A stretch of 64,000 nucleotides of DNA, from the NCBI RefSeq assembly GCF_014042345.1, contig NZ_JACEZT010000009.1, positions 186,001 to 250,000 of the forward strand. The letters run 5' to 3'. This DNA comes from Rugamonas brunnea (GTDB lineage Bacteria > Pseudomonadota > Gammaproteobacteria > Burkholderiales > Burkholderiaceae_D). The stretch's first letter is position 1; each line of letters begins with the position of its first letter. A program made the translations under genes and the position numbers. Positions 31,193 to 41,053 of the stretch are shown here, piece after piece. The notes below the pieces were generated by a model. That model saw only the letters and a list, made by a program, of their open reading frames with translations. It had not been told where the DNA came from and searched no databases.

Positions 31193-33808
31193 ATGCCAGA
31201 AGACCTGATGCAGGATGATTTGAGCAGTACCGAAGCCTTGCGGCGTCTGGAACAGGACGGCCCCAATGCCTTGCCCGTCTCCCACCCGCGCAACGCGCTG
31301 CACCTGCTGCTGGGCGTCGTGTTCGAACCGATGTTCCTGCTGCTGGTGGCCTGCGGCGCCATCTATCTGCTGCTGGGCGACCAGAACGAAGCGCTCATGC
31401 TGCTGGGCTTTGTGTTCGTGGTAATGGGCATCTCCTTCGTCCAGCAGCGCCGCACGGAACGCTCGCTGGAAGCGCTGCGGGTGCTGTCCAGCCCTGTCGC
31501 CATGGTCATGCGCGATGGCCAGGTCGCCAAAGTGCCGGCCGCCACCCTGGTGTGCGGCGACATCGTCCTCATCGCCGAGGGCGACCGGGTGCCGGCCGAT
31601 CTGTTGCTGCTGGCCGCCACCAACCTGACCGTCGATGAGTCCATGCTGACCGGCGAATCGGTCCCCGTGGCCAAATATGCGGCCGCGCCGGACACGCCGC
31701 CGGACGTCGCGCCACCGGACTCGCCCCAAGCCGCGTACCAGGCTTATTCCGGCACGCTCGTCACGCAGGGCACGGCGCGCGGCCGCGTGATCGCGACCGG
31801 ACCGCGCAGCGCGCTCGGGCGCATCGGCCAGTCGCTGGCGGCCATCGGCGCCCAACCCACGCCGGTGCAGGCGGAGACGGCGCGTGTGGTCAAGCTGGTG
31901 GCCGCCGCCGGACTGGCGCTGGCCGTGTGCCTGGCGCTGTTCTATTGGCTGCGGCTGGGGGATTGGCTGCATGGCCTGCTGGCCGGGCTGACGCTGGCCA
32001 TGGCCATCCTGCCGGAAGAACTGCCGGTGGTGCTGACCATTTTCCTGGGCCTGGGCGCCTGGCGGCTGGCGCGCGAGAAGGTGCTGGCGCGCAGCATTCC
32101 CGCCATCGAACTGCTGGGCGCGACCACGGTCCTGTGCGTGGACAAGACCGGCACCCTGACCATGAACCGGATGCAGCTGCGCGCCCTGTGGTGCGACGAT
32201 GGCCGCTATGACACGGTGGCCAACGCGACCGAGGCGCTACAGGAAGAGCTGCACGGCGTGCTCGAATACGCCGTGCTGGCCAGCCACCGGCGCGCCTTCG
32301 ACCCGATGGAGACGGCCATCGCGGCGGCCGGCAAACAGCTGCTGGCCAACACCGAACACCTGCACGACGACTGGACGCTGGTGGACGATTACCCGCTCTC
32401 GCCGGAAATGCTGGCCATGTCCCGCGTGTGGCAGTCGCCCGACCACAGCGCCTTGCTGATCGCCGCCAAGGGCGCACCGGAAGCGATCATGGACTTATGC
32501 CACCTGCCTCCGCAACGGTGCGCCGACATCGCGCGCCAGGTCACTGCCATGGCCAACGAAGGCCTGCGGGTGCTGGGCGTGGCGCGCGCAGAATTCGCCA
32601 ACCCCGTTGCCAACCCGGCAACCCCGGCCGCCGCCACCGGCCTGCCCGACAAGCAGCACGATTTCGACTTCGAATTCCTGGGACTGGTAGCGCTGGAAGA
32701 CCCGGTGCGGGCCGATGTGCCCGAAGCGATCGCGCAATGCCGCCGCGCCGGCATGCAGGTGGTGATGATCACCGGCGACCATCCGTCCACGGCCCGCTCC
32801 ATCGCAAGGCAAGCCGGTTTGACGGCCGATGGCGCCCCCATCACCGGCACCGAACTGGAAGCGATGGACGACGCGGCGCTGAACGCGCGCCTGGCCGACA
32901 CCCACATCTTCTGCCGCGTGCAACCGGCCCAGAAGCTGCGGCTGGTGCAAGCCTTCCGCGCGCGCGGCGAGGTGGTGGCGATGACGGGCGATGGCGTGAA
33001 CGACGCCCCGGCCCTGAAAGCGGCCGACATCGGCGTGGCCATGGGCGTGCGCGGCACGGACGTGGCGCGCGAAGCGGCAGCGCTGGTGCTGCTGAACGAC
33101 GATTTCGCCTCACTGGTCACGGCCGTGCGCCACGGACGACGTGTGTTCGCCAACCTGCGCAAGGCGATCGCCTTCATCGTGGCCGTGCACGTGCCCATCG
33201 TCGGCCTGTCGTTCTTCCCTGTGCTGTTCGGCTGGCCGGCGCTGCTGATGCCGGTGCATATCCTGTTCCTGCAACTGATCATCGACCCGGCCTGCTCGGT
33301 CGTGTTCGAAGCGGAAGCGATCGAATCCCACGCCATGACGGCGCCGCCGCGCCCGGCCAATGCGCGCCTGTTTGACCGCGAGGTCTTGGTGCGGGGACTG
33401 GTGCAGGGCAGCGGCCTGCTCGCCATCCTGCTGGCGCAATCGCTGGCATTGCGCGCCACCGGCATCGATGGCGCGCAGGAACGGGCGCTCACCTTCATCG
33501 CCCTGGTCTTCTCCAATCTTGGACTCATCTTCGCCAACCGCACCTGGAGCGGCTTGAGCTGGACCCGCGCCGGCGCTGTCAACCACGCTTACCGCTGGAG
33601 CAGCGCCGCGACGCTGACGCTACTGGTGCTGGTGCTGGGCGTCCCCAGCGTGCGCGCCCTGTTCGGTTTCGACCTGCCGCCGGCGCCGCTGGTCGCCGCA
33701 GCGATGGCGACCGCGTTGGTCAGTACGCTGTGGTTCGAGGCCTGCAAGAAGATGCTGAACCGGCCGGCAGCACACGCCAACGGTCAGTGGGACAAGTCGA
33801 TGCCGTAG
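31193..33808 (+). CDS. P2-type cation-transporting ATPase
   Basis: An 871-residue P-type ATPase related to calcium/P2 pumps. Visible are the actuator TGES (LTGESVPV), the helix-4 motif PEELP (PEGLP in many calcium pumps), the phosphorylation motif DKTGTLT, TGDHPSTA and GDGVNDAPALKAADIGVAMG. No heavy-metal domains or CPC are present, so it is not a copper or zinc pump. The N-terminal cation-ATPase region is shorter than in SERCA. Ion specificity cannot be read; calcium, manganese or magnesium are possibilities. It lies divergent from the cytochrome b gene, and its last 25 bases overlap the convergent cpdB-like gene. ATG 31208 is an alternative start. Confidence 0.9.
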   Translation: MPEDLMQDDLSSTEALRRLEQDGPNALPVSHPRNALHLLLGVVFEPMFLLLVACGAIYLLLGDQNEALMLLGFVFVVMGISFVQQRRTERSLEALRVLSSPVAMVMRDGQVAKVPAATLVCGDIVLIAEGDRVPADLLLLAATNLTVDESMLTGESVPVAKYAAAPDTPPDVAPPDSPQAAYQAYSGTLVTQGTARGRVIATGPRSALGRIGQSLAAIGAQPTPVQAETARVVKLVAAAGLALAVCLALFYWLRLGDWLHGLLAGLTLAMAILPEELPVVLTIFLGLGAWRLAREKVLARSIPAIELLGATTVLCVDKTGTLTMNRMQLRALWCDDGRYDTVANATEALQEELHGVLEYAVLASHRRAFDPMETAIAAAGKQLLANTEHLHDDWTLVDDYPLSPEMLAMSRVWQSPDHSALLIAAKGAPEAIMDLCHLPPQRCADIARQVTAMANEGLRVLGVARAEFANPVANPATPAAATGLPDKQHDFDFEFLGLVALEDPVRADVPEAIAQCRRAGMQVVMITGDHPSTARSIARQAGLTADGAPITGTELEAMDDAALNARLADTHIFCRVQPAQKLRLVQAFRARGEVVAMTGDGVNDAPALKAADIGVAMGVRGTDVAREAAALVLLNDDFASLVTAVRHGRRVFANLRKAIAFIVAVHVPIVGLSFFPVLFGWPALLMPVHILFLQLIIDPACSVVFEAEAIESHAMTAPPRPANARLFDREVLVRGLVQGSGLLAILLAQSLALRATGIDGAQERALTFIALVFSNLGLIFANRTWSGLSWTRAGAVNHAYRWSSAATLTLLVLVLGVPSVRALFGFDLPPAPLVAAAMATALVSTLWFEACKKMLNRPAAHANGQWDKSMP

Positions 33809-35802
33809 AGGGCGAAGCCCTTGCCGCTGCCATCGTCGGGCTGCAACTGGCGCACGTTGCTCAAGCCTGCATCCTGCGCCAGCCCTTCCAAGCCAGGCGG
33901 CGCGTGAAACACGACCGGTCCGGCGTGCTGCACGGGCGCGAACCGCCAGCTGCGGGCGCCGCCATGGGCGCTTCGGGTCAACTGCCGGGCGGCGCGGATG
34001 TAGGCGATCAGCACATCACGGCTGGCGTCCGGCGCGGCCAGCACGGTCTTGCTGCCGTCAAGGCCGGGGAAAGCGCCGCCGCCGTTGGCCCGGAAGCTGT
34101 TGGTGGCCACCACGAACGACTGCGCTGCCGACACCGGCGCGCCCCGATGGCGCAAATCGACGATACGCTGGCCCAAAGGCCGCGTGATGTCGATTTCATA
34201 GCGCACATCAGGATCGGTGAGCATGTCGAAATTGAAGCCGGCGAAGGCCGTGGAGACCAGTTCCTGCGCCCCGCTCGCGGCCGGATCGATGCGGCGGAAG
34301 CGGCCCGCCGCCTTTTCCAGCCACGCGCGCAGTTCCGCACCCGTGACCTTCACGGCGTACAGGGCGTTCGGATATAGGTACAGGTCCGCCGCGTTATTGA
34401 GCGCCACCGGGCCGGGCTTCACGTCCGTGTAGTCGCCCGGCCCCGCTGCGCCGGTCTTGAACGGCGACGCCATCGACAACACGGGCAGCCCCGCGTACGC
34501 CGGCAAGTTGGCCTGCACGTAACGGCGCACGTAGTCCGCCTGGGCCAGATTCACCAGTTCGATCGCGCTGGGATCTCCCACGTCGGCGAAATAGCTGGCC
34601 ATGCGGAACGCGCTTTGCCCCAGCGGCGCCTGCACATAGGCGATGGTGGCCGCGTGTTCGTCCGCCACCAGCGGCGCAATGGACGGATCGGCCGCCACGA
34701 CACTGCGGTCGGCATTCTGGATGGGGCGCGCCTCCACCGTGGTGCGTTCCTTGTCCACCAGCCAGCGCTGGCCGTCGTAGCGCAGGTGCAGGCCGATCAC
34801 ACCCAGGTGCTTGCCCCACAGGCTGGCCATCACGGTCGGCACGCCGAACACGGTGCCGCGCACCTTGTCCACGCCCGGCAAGTTGAAGGCGGGGACGGTG
34901 CTGGCCGCATCCGGGAAGGTCTGGTGGGCGTGGCCGATCAACATGGCGTCCACGCCGGGCACCTGGGCCAGATACAGGCCGGCGTTCTCCATGGCTGGCG
35001 TGTACGGCGCGCCGTCGATGCCGCCATGGGCGATGGCCACCACCAGGTCGGCCCCTTCGGCCCGCATCCTGGGGAGGTATTTTTGCGCCGTTTCGCGCAC
35101 GCCCTCCGTGTACACCTTGCCTTCGAGCGCGCGCTTGTCCCAATCCAGGATGGCCGGCGGGGTAAAGCCGATGATGCCGATGCGGATCGTGGTGCGCAGT
35201 GCCTGGCCGTCCGGCCCGGTGGCGCTGACCTCCTTGTCGAGGATGCGGTACGGGGCAAACAAGGGCTGGTGCGTGCGGCTGCTGTACACATTGGCCAGCA
35301 CCAGCGGGAAATGGGGACCGGCGCAGCGGGGCGCGGCCGGGTCCACGCCGTCCACCTGGAAGGCGCTGCCCGTCACCCGGCTCAGGTAGGCCAGTCCGTA
35401 GTTGAATTCATGGTTGCCGATGCCGCCGCCTTCCACGCCCAGCGCGTCGAGCGCGCGGTAGATGGCCAGCGCCCGGTCGCATGGCGGCGGCGCCACCAGC
35501 GCCTGATAGTCGGCCAGCGCCGTGCCCTGGATCGCGTCGCCGTTATCGAGCAGCAGCGTATTCGGGAATTCGGCACGGGCCTGCCGGATCAGCGTGGCCG
35601 TGCGTTCCAGGCCGATGGACGGTTCCGGCTTGAGCTTGTAGTAATCATAACTGAGCACGTTCGCGTGCAAGTCCGTCGTCTCCAGCACGGCCAGGGTGGC
35701 GGCGCTGCCGGCCGGCGGCGCTGCCAGCGCCGTTGGCGCGCACAATGGGGCGCAAAGCAGCAGCGGCAGGGTCAGGGCGGACAGGGGGGAAACGGCATGC
35801 AT
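33784..35802 (-). CDS. cpdB: 2',3'-cyclic-nucleotide 2'-phosphodiesterase / 3'-nucleotidase
   Basis: A 672-residue periplasmic enzyme that hydrolyses cyclic and 3' nucleotides and so salvages phosphate and nucleosides. A signal peptide (MHAVSPLSALTLPLLLCAPLCAPTALA) precedes the metallophosphatase domain with ETTDLHANV, DNGDAIQGTALADY, GNHEFNYG, IAHGGI and IGHAH; the C-terminal 5'-nucleotidase domain contains NSFRANGGGAFPGL. The start at 35802 is chosen because the signal peptide begins there; the frame is open to 35922 without signal features. It ends convergently inside the P-type ATPase gene. Length and motifs fit CpdB, although 5'-nucleotidase (UshA) relatives share the fold. Confidence 0.92.
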   Translation of the reverse strand: MHAVSPLSALTLPLLLCAPLCAPTALAAPPAGSAATLAVLETTDLHANVLSYDYYKLKPEPSIGLERTATLIRQARAEFPNTLLLDNGDAIQGTALADYQALVAPPPCDRALAIYRALDALGVEGGGIGNHEFNYGLAYLSRVTGSAFQVDGVDPAAPRCAGPHFPLVLANVYSSRTHQPLFAPYRILDKEVSATGPDGQALRTTIRIGIIGFTPPAILDWDKRALEGKVYTEGVRETAQKYLPRMRAEGADLVVAIAHGGIDGAPYTPAMENAGLYLAQVPGVDAMLIGHAHQTFPDAASTVPAFNLPGVDKVRGTVFGVPTVMASLWGKHLGVIGLHLRYDGQRWLVDKERTTVEARPIQNADRSVVAADPSIAPLVADEHAATIAYVQAPLGQSAFRMASYFADVGDPSAIELVNLAQADYVRRYVQANLPAYAGLPVLSMASPFKTGAAGPGDYTDVKPGPVALNNAADLYLYPNALYAVKVTGAELRAWLEKAAGRFRRIDPAASGAQELVSTAFAGFNFDMLTDPDVRYEIDITRPLGQRIVDLRHRGAPVSAAQSFVVATNSFRANGGGAFPGLDGSKTVLAAPDASRDVLIAYIRAARQLTRSAHGGARSWRFAPVQHAGPVVFHAPPGLEGLAQDAGLSNVRQLQPDDGSGKGFALYGIDLSH

Positions 35803-35912
35803 GGGCGGCTCAGTCGTATGATTTTCGCAATATCGGCCGCATGATACGCCCGCCCGGGGCGCCGGTCTACCCGCCGTGCCATGCGAATGGCCCGGAACAC
35901 CCCTGCGTCGGG

Positions 35913-35918
35913 TATAAT
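35913..35918 (+). promoter_or_regulatory. -10 element TATAAT before prfB
   Basis: A perfect TATAAT sits 34 bases before the prfB start codon; I see no good -35 at the usual distance. Confidence 0.5.
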
Positions 35919-35952
35919 CCAAGGTTTGATTTCAGCCTAGAGAAGATCCAAT

Positions 35953-37057
35953 ATGGAAGCCGAACGCATCAACTCCCTCTCCGCCCTGCTCGCCGATCTC
36001 ACGACGCGCGAAGCCGAACTTCGGAGGTATCTTTGACTTCGATAAGAAGTCGGAGAAACTAGAGCAAGTCAACGAGGAACTGGAAGACCCCACCGTCTGG
36101 AACGACCCCAAGCGCGCCCAGGACCTCGGTAAAGAGAAAAAATCGCTGGAATCCGTGGTGTTCGCCCTCACCAAGGCCCACGCCGACCTGGCCGACATGA
36201 ACGACCTGTTCGCCATGGCCAAGGAAGAAAACGACGACGACACGCTGGAAGCGGTCATCGGCGACACGGAAGACATCCGCAAAGTCATCGAAGGCATGGA
36301 ATTCCGCCGGATGTTCAACAATCCGATGGACCCCAACAACTGCTTCATCGACATCCAGGCTGGCGCTGGCGGCACGGAAGCCCAGGACTGGGCCTCGATG
36401 CTGCTGCGCCAGTACCTGCGCTATTGCGAACGCAAAGGCTTCAAGGTGGAGATCATGGAACAATCGGACGGCGAGGTGGCCGGCATCAAGACCGCCACGC
36501 TGAAGGTGGAAGGCGAATACGCCTACGGCCACCTGCGCACGGAAACGGGCGTGCACCGCCTGGTGCGCAAGTCGCCATTCGATTCGGCCAACGGCCGCCA
36601 CACCTCGTTCACGTCGCTGTTCGTGTACCCCGAAGTGGACGACTCGATCGACATCGAAGTCAATCCGGCCGACCTGCGCGTCGACACCTACCGCGCATCG
36701 GGCGCCGGTGGTCAGCACATCAACAAGACCGACTCCGCCGTCCGCCTGACCCACATGCCGACCGGGATCGTGGTGCAGTGCCAGAACGACCGCTCGCAGC
36801 ACCGCAACCGCGCCGAAGCGATGGAAATGCTGAAGGCGAAGCTGTACGAGCAGGAACTGCGCAAGCGCATGAGCGAGCAGCAGAAGCTGGAAGACTCCAA
36901 GACCGACGTGGGCTGGGGCCACCAGATCCGCTCCTACGTGCTGGACCAGTCCCGCATCAAGGACCTGCGCACCAACTTCGAGACCGGCAACACCAAGGGT
37001 GTGCTGGACGGCGACCTGGACGAGTTCATCTCGGCCTCCCTCAAGCAAGGCGTCTAA
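35953..37057 (+). CDS. prfB: Peptide chain release factor 2, programmed +1 frameshift
   Basis: RF2 ends translation at UAA and UGA. The first 27 codons run from ATG 35953 ([16 protein letters not shown]) to CTT 36031 and are followed by in-frame TGA 36034-36036. A +1 shift on CTT-T continues at GAC 36035 to the stop at 37057, giving 367 residues, close to E. coli RF2 (365). The tripeptide anticodon SPF is present ([12 protein letters not shown]) and the catalytic GGQ in [18 protein letters not shown]. The frameshift makes RF2 regulate its own synthesis. The start is preceded by a TATAAT at 35913. A HAD phosphatase gene and lysS follow; the prfB-lysS order is common. Confidence 0.97.
36022..36037 (+). 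promoter_or_regulatory. prfB +1 frameshift site
   Basis: CGGAGGTATCTTTGAC contains a Shine-Dalgarno-like GGAGG three bases before the slippery CTT, then the TGA stop and C, the arrangement known for prfB autoregulation. Low RF2 stalls ribosomes at TGA and lets CTT slip onto TTT. Confidence 0.95.
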
Positions 37058-37060
37058 GGT

Positions 37061-37747
37061 ATGAGCAATCCGCAGCGCGCATTCATCTTCGACATGGATG
37101 GCACGATCGTCGACAACATGGCCTTCCACACCAAGTCGTGGGTGGCCTTCTTCGAACGCCGTGGCCACCAGATCGATCCGGACGAATTCTTCCGGGCCAC
37201 GGCCGGCCGCCAGGGGCACGAAATCATGCGCCACTACCTGGGCGAGCACCTGACCAAGGAAGAAAGCGCGCAGCTGGACTTTGAAAAAGAGTCGCTGTAC
37301 CGCGAGCTGTATGCGCCGCACCTGGCCACCGTACGTGGTTTCGACCAGTTCATCGCCAACGCCAAGCGTGGCGGCGTGGCGCTGGCCGTCGCCACGGCCG
37401 CGCCCAACGACAACATCACCTTCACGCTCGACGGGCTGGACCTGCGCGGCCATTTCCGCGCCGTCGTCGGCGCGGCCGACGTGGCACGCGGCAAACCGAA
37501 CCCGGACGTGTTCCTGCTGGCGGCCGAGCGCAGCGGCGCCCTGCCCGCCCACAGCATCGTGTTCGAGGATGCGCCGCTGGGCGTGGAAGCGGCACGCCGC
37601 GCCGGCATGCGCGCCGTGGCCCTGACCACCACGCTGCCTGCTGAAGCCTTCGCCGAATTCGACAACGTGATCTGCATCGCGCGCGATTTCAGCGAACTCG
37701 ATATCGAACAACTGTTCGCCGCCGCGCCGGCGGCCACCGCCATCTAA
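37061..37747 (+). CDS. HAD-superfamily phosphatase (beta-phosphoglucomutase-like)
   Basis: A 228-residue HAD subfamily IA hydrolase. Motif I FDMDGTIVDN gives the nucleophile Asp11 and acid Asp13, motif II is ATAAPND, motif III Lys in GKPNPDVFL, and motif IV FEDAPLGVEAARRAG. The helical cap and HTKSW region resemble beta-phosphoglucomutase and phosphoglycolate phosphatase relatives; substrate cannot be fixed. It starts four bases after prfB and ends 27 bases before lysS, so the three genes are probably co-transcribed. Confidence 0.9.
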   Translation: MSNPQRAFIFDMDGTIVDNMAFHTKSWVAFFERRGHQIDPDEFFRATAGRQGHEIMRHYLGEHLTKEESAQLDFEKESLYRELYAPHLATVRGFDQFIANAKRGGVALAVATAAPNDNITFTLDGLDLRGHFRAVVGAADVARGKPNPDVFLLAAERSGALPAHSIVFEDAPLGVEAARRAGMRAVALTTTLPAEAFAEFDNVICIARDFSELDIEQLFAAAPAATAI

Positions 37748-37774
37748 ATAAAAACATCCCTCTACGAGAACAAT

Positions 37775-39304
37775 ATGACCACCGATCTTCAAGAACAAGC
37801 AGCCGCCCCGGACGACAACAAGATCATCGCCGAGCGCCGCGCCAAGCTGGCCGCGCTGCGCGAACAGGGCGTCGCCTTCCCCAACGACTTCAAGCCGCAG
37901 CACAAGGCGGCCGACCTGCACGAGCAGTATGGCCAGAAGTCGCGCGAGGAACTGGAAGAACACCCCGTCACCGTGGTGCTGGCCGGCCGCATGATGCTCA
38001 AGCGCGAAGCAGGCAAGAAAGCCGCCTTCGCCACGCTGCAGGATGCCTCGGGCCCGCGCGCCGATGGCCGTATCCAGATCTACGCCACGCTGGACCTGAC
38101 CGGCGAAGCGGCCATGGCCGCCCTGCACCACTACGACCTGGGCGACATCCTGGGCGTGGTCGGCACCCTGTTCAAGACCAAGACCGATGAACTGACCATC
38201 AAGGTCTCCGAGCTGCGCCTGATCACCAAGTCGCTGCGTCCGCTGCCCGACAAGTTCCACGGCCTGGCCGACCAGGAAACCAAGTACCGCCAGCGTTACG
38301 TGGACCTGATCATGAACGAGGAAACGCGCCGCACCTTCAAGGCCCGCACGGCTGCCATCTCGTCGATCCGCCGCTTCATGGACAAGAACGGCTTCATGGA
38401 AGTGGAAACGCCGATGCTGCACACCATTCCCGGCGGTGCGGCGGCCAAGCCCTTCGTCACCCACCACAACGCGCTGGACATGGAAATGTACCTGCGTATC
38501 GCGCCCGAGCTGTACCTGAAGCGCCTGGTGGTGGGCGGTTTCGACCGCGTGTTCGAGATCAACCGCAACTTCCGCAACGAAGGCGTGTCGATCCGTCACA
38601 ACCCTGAATTCACGATGATGGAGTTCTACGCGGCCTACACCGACTACAAGTGGCTGATGGACTTCACGGAAGCGGTGATCCGCCAAGCCGCCATCGACGC
38701 CCACGGCACCGCCACCCTGACCTACGGCGGCCGCGAGCTGGACCTGGCCAAGCCTTTCCACCGCCTGACCATCGTCGGCGCCATCAACAAGTACGCGCCG
38801 CATTACACCAACGAGCAGCTGCACGACGCCGAATTCATCACGGCGGAACTGGCCAAGTTCGGCGTCAAGCCGCACGCCCACTCGGGCCTGGGCGCGCTGC
38901 AACTGGCGCTGTTCGAGGAAACGGCTGAAGCGCAGCTGTGGGAGCCGACCTACATCATCGACTATCCGGTCGAAGTGTCGCCGCTGGCGCGCGCCTCGGA
39001 CACGGTCCCCGGCATCACCGAGCGCTTCGAGCTGTTCATGGTGGGACGCGAGATCGCCAACGGCTTCTCGGAGCTGAACGATGCGGAAGACCAGTCGGCC
39101 CGCTTCCTGGCCCAGGTGGCCGCGAAGGACGCAGGCGACGAGGAAGCCATGTTCTACGACGCCGACTACATCCGCGCGCTGGAATACGGCATGCCGCCAG
39201 CCGGTGGTTGCGGCATCGGCATCGACCGTCTGATGATGATCATCACCGACTCGCCCAACATCCGCGACGTGCTGCTGTTCCCGCACCTGCGCCGCGAAGA
39301 GTAA
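37775..39304 (+). CDS. lysS: Lysyl-tRNA synthetase, class II
   Basis: A 509-residue class II LysRS that charges tRNA-Lys. The N-terminal OB-fold anticodon-binding domain covers about 60-170. Class II motif 1 is [15 protein letters not shown], motif 2 [26 protein letters not shown], and motif 3 [15 protein letters not shown]. The length is normal. It follows the HAD gene and is closed by a strong bidirectional terminator 20 bases downstream. Confidence 0.98.
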   Translation: MTTDLQEQAAAPDDNKIIAERRAKLAALREQGVAFPNDFKPQHKAADLHEQYGQKSREELEEHPVTVVLAGRMMLKREAGKKAAFATLQDASGPRADGRIQIYATLDLTGEAAMAALHHYDLGDILGVVGTLFKTKTDELTIKVSELRLITKSLRPLPDKFHGLADQETKYRQRYVDLIMNEETRRTFKARTAAISSIRRFMDKNGFMEVETPMLHTIPGGAAAKPFVTHHNALDMEMYLRIAPELYLKRLVVGGFDRVFEINRNFRNEGVSIRHNPEFTMMEFYAAYTDYKWLMDFTEAVIRQAAIDAHGTATLTYGGRELDLAKPFHRLTIVGAINKYAPHYTNEQLHDAEFITAELAKFGVKPHAHSGLGALQLALFEETAEAQLWEPTYIIDYPVEVSPLARASDTVPGITERFELFMVGREIANGFSELNDAEDQSARFLAQVAAKDAGDEEAMFYDADYIRALEYGMPPAGGCGIGIDRLMMIITDSPNIRDVLLFPHLRREE

Positions 39305-39324
39305 GCGCTGCCTCGCGCCACATG

Positions 39325-39361
39325 AAAAAGCCGCCCGGTCGCGAGACCGGACGGCTTTTTT
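39325..39361. terminator. Bidirectional intrinsic terminator (lysS / ppnN)
   Basis: Arms AAAAAGCCGCCCGGTC and GACCGGACGGCTTTTT with loop GCGA and one mismatch; T-run on the plus strand and A-run at the left arm give terminators in both directions for the convergent lysS and ppnN genes. Confidence 0.92.
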
Positions 39362-39379
39362 ACTTGGGGCCGAAACGCC

Positions 39380-40750
39380 TTACTGGATCACACGGTAGCA
39401 CGGCGTGTAGTGCTTGCCGGCCAGCTTCATGCGGTGCTGGGCCACGAACGAGGCCAGCAGCGCGTCCATCGGGCCCATGATGGAGGCGTCGCCGTGGATT
39501 TCGAAGTGCCCGTGCTTTTCGATCGCACGGATGCCTTCGTCCTTCACGTTGCCCGCCACCACACCCGAGAAGGCGCGCCGCAGGTTGGCCGCCAGCAGGT
39601 GCACTTCCTGGTTCTTGTGCAGGCTCAGGTTGCGCATGTTCTCGTGCGTGGGCGCGAACGGCTTCTGGAACTCGTGGTCGATCTTCAGCAGCCAGTTGTA
39701 ATAGTAGGCGTCGCTGCGCGACTTGCGGAACTCGCGCACCTGCTTGATCCCGGCCTGCATCTCGCGCGCCACCAGTTCCGGATCGTCGATGATGATCTTG
39801 TAGCGCTGCTGCGCCTCCGGGCCCAGCGTGTCGTGGATGAACTGGTTGATCTGCACGAAGTACTCGCGCGACGTTTCCGGCCCCGTGAACACCAGCGGGA
39901 ACGGGATCTCCGCGTTGTCCGGGTGGAGCAGGATGCCCAGGATGTAGAGGATTTCCTCGGCCGTACCGGCGCCGCCGGGGAACACGACGATGCCGTGGCC
40001 CGTGCGCACGAACGCTTCCAGGCGCTTCTCGATGTCCGGCATGATCACCAGCGCGTTGACGATGGGGTTGGGCGACTCGGCGGCGATGATGCCCGGCTCC
40101 GAGATGCCGAGGTAGCGGCCCGTGTCCATGCGCTGCTTGGCGTGGCCGATGGTGGCGCCCTTCATCGGCCCCTTCATCGCACCCGGTCCGCAGCCGGTGC
40201 AGATATCAAGGCCGCGCAGGCCCATCTGATAACCGACCTCTTTCGAGTAGTTGTATTCCGCGCGGTTGATCGAGTGGCCACCCCAGCACACCACCAGGTT
40301 GGGATTGATCTGCGGCTTGAGGATGCCCGCGTTGCGCAGGATGTGGAACACGGCGTCGGTGATGCCCTCCGTGCTCTCCAGGTCAAATTCGGGATTGTCC
40401 GTCACCTCATTGCTGACAAAGATAATATCGCGCAGCACCGCGAACAGGTGCTCGTGGATGCCCTTGACCATTTTGCCGTCCACGAAAGCGATCCCCGGCG
40501 CGCCCTTGATATCGAGCTTGATGCCGCGCTCGCGCTGAATGATGCTGATGTCGAACGACTTGTAGCGTTCCAGCAGTTCCTTTCCATCGTCGATCGTGCT
40601 GCCGCAATTGAGCACGGCCAGCGCGCAATTGCGGAAGATGTTATAGAGGCCGCCCTGGCTGGTGTCGAGCAGCTTGTTGACTTCGGCCTTGGACAAAACT
40701 TCCAGCTGTCCTTCGGGCGCGATCAGGGTATCGACAACGTCATGTTCCAT
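39380..40750 (-). CDS. ppnN: LOG-family nucleotide 5'-monophosphate nucleosidase
   Basis: A 456-residue protein of the PpnN (YgdH) type, which cleaves the N-glycosidic bond of purine and pyrimidine nucleotides and, in E. coli, is controlled by (p)ppGpp. The lysine-decarboxylase-like (LOG) motif PGGAGTAEEILYILGILLHPDN is complete, and the flanking PpnN-specific N- and C-terminal domains (GGLYNIFRNCALAVLNCGSTIDD; GDASIMGPMDALLASFV) are present. The start MEHDVV at 40750 gives the family's usual length (E. coli 454); the longer open frame to 40912 has no supporting features. Its promoter lies in the intergenic region shared with the POT transporter gene. Confidence 0.93.
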   Translation of the reverse strand: MEHDVVDTLIAPEGQLEVLSKAEVNKLLDTSQGGLYNIFRNCALAVLNCGSTIDDGKELLERYKSFDISIIQRERGIKLDIKGAPGIAFVDGKMVKGIHEHLFAVLRDIIFVSNEVTDNPEFDLESTEGITDAVFHILRNAGILKPQINPNLVVCWGGHSINRAEYNYSKEVGYQMGLRGLDICTGCGPGAMKGPMKGATIGHAKQRMDTGRYLGISEPGIIAAESPNPIVNALVIMPDIEKRLEAFVRTGHGIVVFPGGAGTAEEILYILGILLHPDNAEIPFPLVFTGPETSREYFVQINQFIHDTLGPEAQQRYKIIIDDPELVAREMQAGIKQVREFRKSRSDAYYYNWLLKIDHEFQKPFAPTHENMRNLSLHKNQEVHLLAANLRRAFSGVVAGNVKDEGIRAIEKHGHFEIHGDASIMGPMDALLASFVAQHRMKLAGKHYTPCYRVIQ

Positions 40751-41053
40751 GGTACAAAAATCCTTATTCAGATTCGCTGCAACGTGATGGCTTGCAATGC
40801 CAATATACGACAACTGAGCGCATTTGGGGCCGGAGATTGCAGGGCGCGTCCCCTGCGGCGCTGCTCGCCCATTATTAGCACAAACGCTACAATTTTGCAG
40901 ACGGCGTCCCAAAACATGCCCCTGGACTGATTTGTAGATTAAAATGCCGCACCCGGAAGACCGGCGTGGTTCATTGTGCCCCCAAGCTTATCCAGCCAGG
41001 GTGCGGTGCTCCACCCATTTTTATCGACCATAATAAACTTTAGGAGAAACCGC
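40751..41053. other. 303-base intergenic region between ppnN and the POT transporter
   Basis: No convincing gene here. Plus-strand promoter candidates for the transporter are CATAAT at 41029-41034 and TAAAAT at 40942-40947, neither with a clear -35. An RBS (AGGAG) stands at 41042-41046. I see no strong inverted repeat. Confidence 0.5.

Noticed and set aside
35953..36036. prfB stop codon as a sequencing error or pseudogene
   Set aside because: The exact programmed frameshift signal is present, so the stop is expected.
36059..39286. A 1075-codon open frame on the minus strand opposite prfB, the HAD gene and lysS
   Set aside because: It is antisense to three firmly identified genes and has low-complexity His/Val/Gln-rich composition typical of frames opened by GC-rich codon usage.
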